Source: Prevotella sp.
GTDB taxonomy: Bacteria > Bacteroidota > Bacteroidia > Bacteroidales > Bacteroidaceae
DNA: 64,000 nucleotides
Assembly (NCBI GenBank): GCA_024688365.1
Contig: JAILEG010000005.1
Coordinates: forward strand, 52,194-116,193
Direction: 5' to 3'
Every line of letters starts with the position of its first letter. Position 1 is the first letter of the stretch. The translations under genes and the position numbers were made by a program. Under the pieces are notes generated by a model. It was not told the origin of the DNA. It did not search any database and worked only from the letters and a program-made list of their open reading frames with translations. Shown here one piece after another: positions 51,930-61,059 of the stretch.

Positions 51930-52748
51930 ATGCGTAGCGTGAAAATAAAGGAAGTAATTGATGCCCTTGAACGATTCGCGCCTTTGCCCTTGCAGGAAGA
52001 CTATGATAATGCCGGCCTGCAAGTTGGATTGACAGAGGCGGAAGTATCAGGGGCTTTATTGTGTCTTGACGTGACGGAGAGGGTAGTAGACGAAGCCATT
52101 GCCCGGGGCTGTAACCTGATAGTCGCACACCATCCGCTCATCTTCCGCAAACTGGCGCAGGTGACGGATGCCGACTATGTGCAGCGCACCGTACGCAAGG
52201 CTGTCAGGAATGACGTGACCGTTGTTGCCATGCACACGAACATGGATGCGGCAAGTGGCGGTGTCAACTTCAAGATAGCTGAGAGACTCGGGCTGGAGGG
52301 CGTGCGCTTCTTCGGCAGGGAGAAGCTGGTAAGAAGCCCGCTGACGGGCGAGACGGTCACAGGGGGCGATGGAGTCATCGGCACCTTTGCTGAACCACTG
52401 GCGGCAGACGACCTTATCCTGCGCTTGAAGAAGCGGTTTGACGTGGAGTGCGTGCAGGCTAACCAGCTGCTCAGAAGGGAGATAAAGACCGTTGCCCTGT
52501 GCGGTGGGGCGGGCTCGTTCCTGCTGCAGGATGCCATCAATGCAGGGGCTGATGCCTTCGTGACGGGCGAGATGCACTATCATGAGTTCTTCGGTCATGA
52601 GCAGGAGATTCAGATTTGTGTCATTGGTCACTATCAGAGTGAGCAGTTCACCTGTGAGGTGTTCCGTGAGGTGATTGAGCGTGATTGCCCGGGGGTGCGC
52701 TGCTGCCTGTCAGAGATCAACACCAATCCGATAGCATATTTCAGCTGA
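51930..52748 (+). CDS. Nif3-like dinuclear metal center protein
   Basis: LPLQEDYDNAGLQVG, LIVAHHPLIFRKL, VVAMHTNMDAASGGVN, DAFVTGEMHYHEF. Confidence 0.93.
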   Translation: MRSVKIKEVIDALERFAPLPLQEDYDNAGLQVGLTEAEVSGALLCLDVTERVVDEAIARGCNLIVAHHPLIFRKLAQVTDADYVQRTVRKAVRNDVTVVAMHTNMDAASGGVNFKIAERLGLEGVRFFGREKLVRSPLTGETVTGGDGVIGTFAEPLAADDLILRLKKRFDVECVQANQLLRREIKTVALCGGAGSFLLQDAINAGADAFVTGEMHYHEFFGHEQEIQICVIGHYQSEQFTCEVFREVIERDCPGVRCCLSEINTNPIAYFS

Positions 52749-52926
52749 CGGGCTTGATAGGCTGACAGCACATTTGCCTATGGGGCATCCCATCGGCAGG
52801 AGGAGGTGGGACTTACGCACGGATATACATGAGGAAACTTCCCTGACAGGCGCAAGCATGATTCAGGCTCATGGATGATAGGTGAAGATGAATGATGAAT
52901 TTTGAATTAAAACAAATATAAGAACT

Positions 52927-53751
52927 ATGGCAAAGAAAGATCCAAAGGAGTTACCAGTGGAGGAGAAGCTGAAGAACCTTTTCCAGTTACAGACAACGCT
53001 TTCAGGTATTGATGAGAAGCGTGCGCTGCGTGGCGAGCTGCCACTGGAGGTGCGCGACCTGGAGGACGAGCTGGAAGGCCTCAACACCCGTATTGAGAAG
53101 ATTGAGGAGGAAATCAAGGAGTTCCAGAGTGCTGTGACCCAGAAGAAAGGCGAGATTGTTGAGGCTCAGGCAAGTCTGGACCGTTACAACCAGCAGCTGG
53201 ACACGGTGGCAAACAACCGTGAGTATGACACGCTGACCAAGGAGATAGAGTTCCAGACACTGGAGATAGAGCTTTGCAACAAGAAAATCAAGGAAGCTCA
53301 GTTCAAGGTTGAGGAGAAGCAGAAGGATCTGGCTGATAATCGTGCGCTGCTCGAAGACCGTCAGAATGCGTTGGAAGAGAAGCGTAACGAGCTGGATGAG
53401 ATCATGCAGGAGACCCGTGAGGAGGAAGGCCTGCTGAAGGACAAGGCTGCTGAGCTGGAGACAAAGATTGAGCCGGGCTTGCTCCGCAGTTTCAAGCGCA
53501 TCCGCAAGGGTACCCGGAATGGTCTGGGCATCGTTTACGTGCAGCGTGATGCCTGTGGTGGCTGTTTCAACAAGATTCCGCCTCAGCGTCAGCTGGATAT
53601 CAAGATGCACAAGAAAATCATTGTCTGTGAGTACTGTGGCCGTATCCTGATTGACCCGGAACTGGCAGGCGTGAAGGTGGAGAAGGCGGCTGAGGAGAAG
53701 CCTAAGAAGCGCAGGACAACTCGTAAGAAGAAAGAGGAGGAGGGCGAGTAA
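52927..53751 (+). CDS. Coiled-coil C4-type zinc ribbon protein
   Basis: Long coiled coil then CGGCFNKIPPQRQLDIKMHKKIIVCEYCGRILIDPE. Confidence 0.9.
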   Translation: MAKKDPKELPVEEKLKNLFQLQTTLSGIDEKRALRGELPLEVRDLEDELEGLNTRIEKIEEEIKEFQSAVTQKKGEIVEAQASLDRYNQQLDTVANNREYDTLTKEIEFQTLEIELCNKKIKEAQFKVEEKQKDLADNRALLEDRQNALEEKRNELDEIMQETREEEGLLKDKAAELETKIEPGLLRSFKRIRKGTRNGLGIVYVQRDACGGCFNKIPPQRQLDIKMHKKIIVCEYCGRILIDPELAGVKVEKAAEEKPKKRRTTRKKKEEEGE

Positions 53752-53789
53752 GCCTTCCGTTCTTCTCTTTCCGGATAAGATAGATAAGC

Positions 53790-53833
53790 AAATCCCTTGC
53801 CTGGTCACAGTATTGTGAATGGGCAAGGGATTG
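53790..53833. terminator. Terminator-like hairpin
   Basis: AATCCCTTGCC...GGCAAGGGATT. Confidence 0.55.
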
Positions 53834-54002
53834 CTGTTCTGCCTGGAATGGACCGCAAGGGGCTGACCAGTAATAATGCATGGGGCGAGGATCCGTCCCG
53901 CTTTCTCTCTCTTCTCTCTCTCGGCCGGGGACTAAGCGGCTGCCCTTCCTGTACGAAGCAACATGGAGGGGAGACGCTTGTGTGAATTGTCATCCTTGGG
54001 GC

Positions 54003-54752
54003 TTATTCCTCTTCTGTGAGTCCTTCTATGCGTATATCCTCCAAGGGGCGGTCATTCCGGTCGGTCTGGCAGTTTTGTATGCGCTCTACCACGTCAAGTC
54101 CTGCCTCAACCTCTCCGAACACAGTGTATTGGTTGTCAAGGAAAGGAGTGCCTCCGATGGTGGTGTAGGCTTCTGTCTGCTCGGCAGTGAAGGCCGGCTT
54201 TCCCATCTGTCGGCAGGTGGCTTTCGTTTCATCAATCAGTTTTTCCTGGAGGGCCTGCAGTCCGGTGCGGTCACGGTTACGGCGGAGGCTCATAATCTCG
54301 TCATGATGATGCTTTGCAAGTTGGTTGAATACGTCCTGTTCCTGCTGCATGGCCATCTGCCGCTCCATCTGCTTCAGTTCTGCTGGCTTGTAGGTCTTGC
54401 CCCATACAATGTAGAACTGGCTGCCACTGCTCTCACGCTCAGGGTTCACTTCATCGCCAGTGCGGGCTGCACTCAGCGCTCCACGTTTGTGGAAGAGCTG
54501 TGGATAGACAAACTCGGCGGGGATGGTGTAATCGGGCCCGCCTGTGCCAAGCATCTTTCCCTTAGGGGCATTTTTGCTGTCGGGGTCACCTCCCTGAATC
54601 ATGAAGTCCTTGATGACACGGTGGAACAGTGTACCGTCAAAGTAGCCTTCCTTGGCTAATTTGAGGAAATTGTCACGGTGTTTTGGAGTCTCGTCATAGA
54701 GGCGGATAGTGATGTCGCCTTCTTTTGTTTTTATTTTCAGTCTTGTTGCCAT
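54003..54752 (-). CDS. Cyclophilin-type peptidyl-prolyl cis-trans isomerase
   Basis: KEGYFDGTLFHRVIKDFMIQGGDPDSKNAPKGKMLGTGGPDYTIPAEF; GSQFYIVWG; TVFGEVEAGLDVVERI. Confidence 0.93.
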   Translation of the reverse strand: MATRLKIKTKEGDITIRLYDETPKHRDNFLKLAKEGYFDGTLFHRVIKDFMIQGGDPDSKNAPKGKMLGTGGPDYTIPAEFVYPQLFHKRGALSAARTGDEVNPERESSGSQFYIVWGKTYKPAELKQMERQMAMQQEQDVFNQLAKHHHDEIMSLRRNRDRTGLQALQEKLIDETKATCRQMGKPAFTAEQTEAYTTIGGTPFLDNQYTVFGEVEAGLDVVERIQNCQTDRNDRPLEDIRIEGLTEEE

Positions 54753-55014
54753 AATTCTTTTATCATTTTGGTAAATTGCCCAGTTCTTGTGTACTTGACT
54801 GGCTGACCGTGCAAGGTCGGCCTGTTTTCGGTTCTTCCGTTATGCGAATGTGGTCAGTTGTCCGCCTCATGGGCAGTGGGCATGGCCGTCCCGGTCTTTC
54901 TTTTCGTTGTGCGGCCAGTCTGTGCTGACAGACTTTTGGGCAGTGTTTTTGGCTTCTTTTCAGTTTGCTTCCTTGCTGCCTTGCCAGCTTGTGAACTTGT
55001 CACCTCGTCCGCCG

Positions 55015-55905
55015 TCACAATCCTCTCGCCTTGAAAATGCGTTCTTTGGCATCATTTATCTCCTGAAACTTCTTCTCGGCGGCCTTGCGGACATCCTCTC
55101 CGAGGGTGGCGACACGGTCGGGATGGTGTTTCAGGGCCATCTTCCGGTAGGCGGCTTTCACCTCATCGTCAGTTGCTGATGATGATATGCCCAGTACCTT
55201 ATAGGCATCCTCGATGTCGCCAGTTGTTTTCGCACCGCTCTCCAAGTTGAGCATTGACTCCACGTCCTGCTCTGAGAACTGGAGATATCTTGCCACTTCT
55301 TTCAGTGCGGCCACTTCTTCCGGGCTGACATTGCCGTCGACTTTTGCGATGATGACCAGATAGTTGAGGAGCTGTAGGCGTTGGCCGTCGTTCATGTGGA
55401 AAGTTATCTCAACACAGCTTTTGCGGATAGTCTCCTTAAACTGATAAGGACCTTGCTGCTTCTGCATCTCAAACAGCTTCAGTAATATGCTCTCTCCCTG
55501 ACTAACTGCCTGCTCGCCGAAGTTCTGGCGTAGAAACTGGCGTACAAACTCCATCTCGGAGTGCATCACTCTGCCATCTGCCTTGATGATGTAGGAGGAG
55601 AGAACCAGCATGGAGAAGAGAAAGGAGTTTCGGTCTTCCTCAAAGGGACGGGTACTCCCGAATCCATTTCGGCTGTTGAATCCGTCTTGACGGCCGAATC
55701 TGTCACTGTTTCCATAGCCGCCTTGGCTGTCATATCCGTTTTGGCTGCCGAAGCCCTGCCGGCCAGCATCAGTGTTGCCGTCCTTGTCGGCCCCTATGGC
55801 TTCGTCGAGCATGCTGCCAATGCAGAATCCTGCCACCGCTCCCAAAATGCTTCCACCAGCCACAATCCAGCCCAGTGCTCCGCCTATCCATTTTCCTATT
55901 GCCAT
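55015..55905 (-). CDS. TerB-plus-DnaJ domain protein (DjlA-like)
   Basis: Gly-rich membrane N-terminus, TerB region (SSYIIKADGRVMHSEMEFVRQFL), C-terminal J domain (DAYKVLGISSSATDDEVKAAYRKMALKHHPDRV). Confidence 0.88.
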   Translation of the reverse strand: MAIGKWIGGALGWIVAGGSILGAVAGFCIGSMLDEAIGADKDGNTDAGRQGFGSQNGYDSQGGYGNSDRFGRQDGFNSRNGFGSTRPFEEDRNSFLFSMLVLSSYIIKADGRVMHSEMEFVRQFLRQNFGEQAVSQGESILLKLFEMQKQQGPYQFKETIRKSCVEITFHMNDGQRLQLLNYLVIIAKVDGNVSPEEVAALKEVARYLQFSEQDVESMLNLESGAKTTGDIEDAYKVLGISSSATDDEVKAAYRKMALKHHPDRVATLGEDVRKAAEKKFQEINDAKERIFKARGL

Positions 55906-56122
55906 TTCCTTTCCGTTTTATATTTATGTATCTTGTTCTCTTTTTATGTTTTGTAAGCCGCATTCGGCATCTTTTGCCCACTCTTTGTGGTGGTTGTTGT
56001 CATTCCTGCATTATATGACAAAGATAATGCCAAATGCCATGCAGGTATTGCTGCGTATGTTTCCTTTATGTCTTATTAAGATATTCTGCTTTATTGGAAT
56101 AGTGCTGTCTGCCTTTAATCTG

Positions 56123-56572
56123 TTAAATATTATGATAGTCAGGAATAGTCTCTAAGAATAAATATTTTTGATTGTCATAATCCATCTTGCAGATATATGT
56201 CTCTATCCCGTTTGATACGATGAGATAGTCAACATGGAGCAGAAGGTTGTAGACCGCAATCTGGTCGAAAACCTTTTGGGTTAACGCGATGGATGGTGCC
56301 TTGTACTCGATGATCATCCGGGGATGAAGCAGAGTGTCATACAGTACGCTGTCAGCTCTGACTTTCTTCTCGCCAACTTGCAGTGGGACTTCATTGGCTA
56401 GTAGGGTCGCAGGATAGCCTTTATGCTCAGTGAGGTAATGGATGAAGTGCTGGCGCACCCATTCTTCTGGGGTGAGGGCGACATATTTTCTCCTGAGTAT
56501 GTCGAAAATCTGTTTTCGTCCGTTCGTCTCCTTGACCCTTATTTGGTAAGGAGGGAGGTTGAGCTGCATCAT
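56123..56572 (-). CDS. Type I restriction enzyme R protein N-terminal (HSDR_N)-like domain protein
   Basis: RKYVALTPEEWVRQHFIHYLTEHKGYPATLLANEVPLQVGEKKVRADSVLYDTLLHPRMIIEYKAPSIALTQKVFDQIAVYN; nuclease-like D...EYK. Confidence 0.85.
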   Translation of the reverse strand: MMQLNLPPYQIRVKETNGRKQIFDILRRKYVALTPEEWVRQHFIHYLTEHKGYPATLLANEVPLQVGEKKVRADSVLYDTLLHPRMIIEYKAPSIALTQKVFDQIAVYNLLLHVDYLIVSNGIETYICKMDYDNQKYLFLETIPDYHNI

Positions 56573-56751
56573 ATCAAAAGTGTCCTATATATAATAAGGT
56601 GTAAAGTGTGGGGGGAAAGTCAAATGAAAATTTTGTTTTCTATCGCTTTTCTATTAACTTTGCATGAAAGACCGCAATACACGGATTTGTGGAGCTGCTG
56701 TTCCCTTCTGTCTGTGGTGCTTATTCTTGTGCAAAGTTAATAAAAAAGTAA

Positions 56752-57777
56752 ATGCCAGCAAAACAAGGACCAACATTTCAGAGTATCATGCAGGATCTGA
56801 AGAGCAGGAAGTTTGCTCCTGTCTATGTGCTGATGGGCGATGAGTCCTATTACATTGACCAGATTTCTGACTATATCGCTACTCATGTGCTTACACCAGA
56901 GGAGCGTGATTTTAACCAGACCATCTGTTTTGGGGCAGATGTCACCGCTGTTCAGATTACAGATATGGCTCGACGTTACCCAATGATGTCAGAATTTCAG
57001 GTAATCATCGTGAAAGAAGCGCAGAATATCCGCTCGCTTGAGGCATTGGAGAAGTATCTTAAAAATCCTGTTAAGTCGACCATCCTTGTATGGTGTCACA
57101 AAAACGGGAAGATTGATGCACGTAAAAAGGCTGTAGGACTTGCCCAGGCTGTGGGGGTTGTTTTTGAGAGCAAAAAACTGTGTGACTACCAGCTGCCTGA
57201 TTTCATCCAAAGTTATCTTAAACTGAAAAAGGTAGCCATTGACCCAAAATCATGTCAGATGATAGCCGACCATATTGGAGCCGATCTTAGCCGGTTGACT
57301 TCTGAACTCGATAAGGTACTTATCTCATTGCCTGCTGACAACCTGAGGGTGACACCTGAGGTTGTGGAGAAGGAGATAGGTGTGAGCAAGGATTTCAATG
57401 CTTTTGAGCTTCGTAATGCTGTCGTTCAGAAAGATATTTTCAAGGCAAATCAGATAATCAAATATTTTGACAGTAATCCGAAGGCAGGCTCCCTTTACTC
57501 CTTTCTCCCATTGCTCTTCTCTTTCTTCCAGAATTTGATGATTGTTCATTATTCACCTCAAAGACGGACTGAACAGGATGTTGCCAACGTTCTGGATTTA
57601 CGTTCCAGCTGGGGAGCAAAGGACTTTATGACGGGTATGAGGAACTATTCTGCACGTAAAACGATGGACGTAATTTCCAAGATTCGGGACATAGATGCAA
57701 AGAGCAAAGGACTGGATAATCCTAATACAAGTGCCGGAGATTTGATGAAAGAGCTTATTTTTTTCATTTTGCACTGA
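56752..57777 (+). CDS. holA: DNA polymerase III subunit delta
   Basis: PVYVLMGDESYYIDQISDYI, DARKKAVGLAQAVGVVFESKKL, HIGADLSRLTSELDKVLISL. Confidence 0.92.
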   Translation: MPAKQGPTFQSIMQDLKSRKFAPVYVLMGDESYYIDQISDYIATHVLTPEERDFNQTICFGADVTAVQITDMARRYPMMSEFQVIIVKEAQNIRSLEALEKYLKNPVKSTILVWCHKNGKIDARKKAVGLAQAVGVVFESKKLCDYQLPDFIQSYLKLKKVAIDPKSCQMIADHIGADLSRLTSELDKVLISLPADNLRVTPEVVEKEIGVSKDFNAFELRNAVVQKDIFKANQIIKYFDSNPKAGSLYSFLPLLFSFFQNLMIVHYSPQRRTEQDVANVLDLRSSWGAKDFMTGMRNYSARKTMDVISKIRDIDAKSKGLDNPNTSAGDLMKELIFFILH

Positions 57778-57857
57778 TAAAAAGAGGTGTTTTTGGCCGT
57801 TTTATACTGTGAAAAACTGTCTGTTTCTTGAAATTCAGCCTTATTTTAAGCTAGAAT

Positions 57858-57885
57858 AAGCACTCTGAAAAGGGTGCTTTTTTTT
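57858..57885 (+). terminator. Intrinsic terminator after holA
   Basis: AAGCACTCT-GAAA-AGGGTGCTT followed by TTTTTTT. Confidence 0.75.
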
Positions 57886-58597
57886 ATGTTATCTGCTGAA
57901 TGATAGGGTAGTTAGCCTAATTTTCCCCTTTTGTTTTTGGCATATTTTTGCCCATCTGTACCCTTGGTTGTAAATTCTTGAAATACGCACCGTATGGCTT
58001 TTTTCTCAAGTTTCAGTTTTACTGTTCACTTTTGTTTTACTTTGCAAATATAAATAATATGTTTACATTTGTATGTTGTGGAATTGTTTATTTATAAACT
58101 AAAAGACTGTATTCGTATAGTTAGATTAATGTTTAGATCTTTTTGTTTGTGTATTTAAAAGTGAATATTCTGCTTGATAAATCAAAATGGATTTTTATTC
58201 ATTAGTTGTATTATAAATTTAAATCATTGATTATCAGTGTATTATATAAAACATCTACTGTAAATGCGACAAAAAGATGAAAAGTTCAGCCCTTTTTATT
58301 GCATAAATGGCTTAATAGACCCTCTATATTGCTTTGTAGTCTGTTTATACCCAATTATTTACTCCATTTCTTTACATTTTTGCTAATTCTTCCTTATATG
58401 TCTCTATTTTACATTTGTAATTGAAAATCTATAATCGTTATGTTTGTGTATTTGAAGTTTTGAATTATTAATATCTAAACTTTAATATTTAGATGTATAT
58501 TGGTTTTATGCTTGTTTGGCTATTTGAAATATTATGTTTACCTTTGTAAAATCAATATAAAGTTGGCAAGTATGCCCAAAAACAGTACTTTTTGGTT

Positions 58598-59068
58598 ATG
58601 AAAGATAGAATCAGACAGCTTATGGAGAGTCAGCACATGACTCAGCAGACCTTCTCAGATTTCATTGGAATCTCATCCGCATCGCTCAGCAGCATCTTCA
58701 ATGGGAGGACCAAACCGACCTTGAATACAGTTGAGGCCATTCGAGGTAAGTTCACCAAGATTAATCTTGACTGGCTCATGTATGGTCAGGGACCTATGTT
58801 CAAGGATCAAGTTGCGGAGACATCGCTTGATGGAGCGGAGGGTTCTATGGGTGATGTGCAGTCTGTGGAAGGTGCCCTCGATTTTACATCTCCTACTCCC
58901 CCATCTCAGTATGGTCCTGATCAGGTAAGTTCTCAGCGTGTAATGAACACACTAAAAAGCCCTGTGCGTACAGAAGTAAAATATGTGAACAAACCGCAAC
59001 GAAGTATTACCGAGATTCGCATCTTCTTTGATGACCAGACATGGGAAAGCTTTGTTCCCAAGAAGTAG
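58598..59068 (+). CDS. XRE-family helix-turn-helix regulator
   Basis: MKDRIRQLMESQHMTQQTFSDFIGISSASLSSIFNGRTKPTLNTVEAIRGKFTKINLDWLMYGQGPM. Confidence 0.9.
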   Translation: MKDRIRQLMESQHMTQQTFSDFIGISSASLSSIFNGRTKPTLNTVEAIRGKFTKINLDWLMYGQGPMFKDQVAETSLDGAEGSMGDVQSVEGALDFTSPTPPSQYGPDQVSSQRVMNTLKSPVRTEVKYVNKPQRSITEIRIFFDDQTWESFVPKK

Positions 59069-59253
59069 TGGTCAATCCTTCCTGCAAAGGTGACTTCTGT
59101 CTCATCAACATGTCTGCTATATCCACAGTGAAAGTTGATACTTTCCTTGTCAATGAGGGATGTGATTTTTCCAGGCAAGTGTTATTTTCACTTTGGATGG
59201 TATTGCTCTTTTCCAGTTCGGGATAGGTGTTCTCGTTAAAAGGTTGCTTTCTT

Positions 59254-59350
59254 CTTGTCAAGAGAATGTTCTTGCCTTGTCAAGAGACCGTTCCCTTCTT
59301 GCCAAGGGAATTGTCTTTTCTTGTCAAGGGACCGTTCTCTTCTTGCTTTA
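59254..59350. repeat. 22-bp-spaced array of CTTGNCAAG palindromes, 4 clear copies plus a decayed fifth
   Basis: CTTGTCAAG 59254, CTTGTCAAG 59276, CTTGCCAAG 59298, CTTGTCAAG 59320, CTTGCTTTA 59342; flanks also repeat (RGAMYGTTCYCTT). Confidence 0.85.
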
Positions 59351-59472
59351 CAAGATAATATCTAAAATACAACTTGTTGAGAATAAAGAAGTTACCTTGT
59401 TAGTATAACTAAACAGGTAACGATTTGGAAACGAGCGAGCTACTTGACTTCGCTGTTTTCTGCCTAACAAAG

Positions 59473-59527
59473 AACGCTTGTTATTCTGTCTGCAAAGATA
59501 ATACTTTGTTACCGAATAACAAGCGTT
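59473..59527. repeat. 14-bp perfect inverted repeat with 27-nt loop next to the mobilization region
   Basis: AACGCTTGTTATTC (59473-59486) and GAATAACAAGCGTT (59514-59527); loop contains TATCTTTGCAG on the minus strand. Confidence 0.85.
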
Positions 59528-59579
59528 TTTGATGAAATATTCCTATTTCTGCACTTTTGATTGGCTGTTTGGCTGTGGG

Positions 59580-60644
59580 TTATATACCTCTTCCTCTTTT
59601 CTTCTTTCTGTTGGCTTGGTTTCTCAATTTACGCTGCCACGCAGCTTCGGCATAGTCATCGCCCTGTGAGGTTGGTGTAATCAATTCACCCAACCCTTCC
59701 ACTACTTCATCGGCTGCGCTAATGGCTGCATCTACCATTGTACCGATAGCCTGTGTAATCTGCGGAGTTTCTTCTGATGCTCGTGGTATGTATGAACGAC
59801 TTTTAGGTACAAGTTGGTAACCTGTATCGGGTTGTTCTTTCTTTTCTGTCGGCTTTTGTATTGTTTGGTGTGGTTTCTTTGATTCTTCCCTGTTAGTTGG
59901 TTCAAAGTTCTTCTGCAAGGAACGGTAGCCGAATTCCCTACCGATTTCGGATGCCTTGAATGATTGTCCTGCGTATGAGAACTTCAAGCCATAGACCTTG
60001 CCCTGCTTGTTCTTCATGCGCTCTATGGTAATGCCCTTCTTGTTCAACTCGTAGAGGAACATAGAATGCCCGATAATACCTGTACCTTTGTACTTGTCAA
60101 GCAGGGCATAACAGATTTGTCGCACCTCTTTCTTTATTTGCTCTCTCGTTGGGTTAGATTTTTCCTTTTGGTGTTTTCTGTCTGTCTTGACCTCTTTTGC
60201 AATAGTCAAACCTTTCTCCCTACTGATTTCCTCCGCCACCCTTGCTGCCCTGTTGCTCACAAAAGTGGTATCATAGACCTCTCCGTACAGGCTGATGCGG
60301 TTGGCAATGATATGGATATGCCTGTTGTCGGTATCTTTGTGCGTTACCGCCACCCATTGGTGGTTGTCAAGTCCCATTCGCTTGGCAAATAGATGGGCTA
60401 TTCCCATAAGCTCGGATACAGGCAGTCTTTTCTCGTCCTGTGGTGCTATACCGATTTCGATACGGAGAAACTTGTTCCTGCAACGGCTGTTATAGTCGCT
60501 GACCACCTTCATTTCCTCATAGACAGTCTTTGGCTCCCTGCTGCAAAGATTGTGGAAGGCAAGCCGGCTACCGAGCTTGCCTTCCCTAAATATATAGTCC
60601 AAAGCCGTACTTCCGTGGGCTATCGCCTTACATTTTCCTATCAT
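59580..60644 (-). CDS. Relaxase/mobilization nuclease
   Basis: MIGKCKAIAHGSTALDYIFREGK, DNHQWVAVTHKDTDNRHIHIIANRISLYGEVYDTTF (HxDxxxxHIH relaxase motif). Confidence 0.95.
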   Translation of the reverse strand: MIGKCKAIAHGSTALDYIFREGKLGSRLAFHNLCSREPKTVYEEMKVVSDYNSRCRNKFLRIEIGIAPQDEKRLPVSELMGIAHLFAKRMGLDNHQWVAVTHKDTDNRHIHIIANRISLYGEVYDTTFVSNRAARVAEEISREKGLTIAKEVKTDRKHQKEKSNPTREQIKKEVRQICYALLDKYKGTGIIGHSMFLYELNKKGITIERMKNKQGKVYGLKFSYAGQSFKASEIGREFGYRSLQKNFEPTNREESKKPHQTIQKPTEKKEQPDTGYQLVPKSRSYIPRASEETPQITQAIGTMVDAAISAADEVVEGLGELITPTSQGDDYAEAAWQRKLRNQANRKKKRGRGI

Positions 60645-61059
60645 CTTTTGTCATATTTAAGACTTTATATATCTCATCGTCCACACGAAAATGGGGGTCG
60701 TAAAAACGCTTAAATGCTTCCTTTGCACATAGGGAAAGGTTCTTTGTGATATGTAGCCACCTTTCATCCTTGACCTTGATGAGGTTGGAAACCTGCCCGT
60801 AGAACCTTCCTGTATGCTGGAGAATGGCAATGGCTTCCCTCTCGTTGTCGGTCATCTTGGGAACGGCTGTTACTTCTCCGTTTAGGAGTATGTCACGGCA
60901 GTAGTCTGAGAACTTCCGACCCGTGCTTTCCGCCCTTGACTTGATGCGCTGCTTTTCCTCTAAGGTGCATCTTACCTTGATGAACTCCGTCTTGTTCATC
61001 CTCGCTTCTTCTTTACCTCGTTGCTGCCATTTGGCAGTTCTGCTATCATATCTGTTCAT
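60628..61059 (-). CDS. MobC-like relaxosome accessory protein
   Basis: EFIKVRCTLEEKQRIKSRAESTGRKFSDYCRDILLNGEV; overlaps the relaxase start. Confidence 0.88.
   Translation of the reverse strand: MNRYDSRTAKWQQRGKEEARMNKTEFIKVRCTLEEKQRIKSRAESTGRKFSDYCRDILLNGEVTAVPKMTDNEREAIAILQHTGRFYGQVSNLIKVKDERWLHITKNLSLCAKEAFKRFYDPHFRVDDEIYKVLNMTKDDRKM

Noticed and set aside
53002-53826. 274-aa minus-strand ORF antisense to the zinc ribbon protein
   Set aside because: Leu-rich shadow ORF; the plus-strand gene has coiled-coil and CxxC motifs.
53880-54659. 259-aa plus-strand ORF antisense to the cyclophilin gene
   Set aside because: Opposite-strand cyclophilin motifs are clear; no promoter or homology for this frame.
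56123-56572. Complete restriction-modification system
   Set aside because: Only an HsdR N-terminal-like domain is present; no methyltransferase, specificity or helicase subunit within reach.
59254-59350. CRISPR array
   Set aside because: Only 9-bp palindromic cores with partly conserved flanks at fixed 22-bp spacing; too short for repeat/spacer structure.
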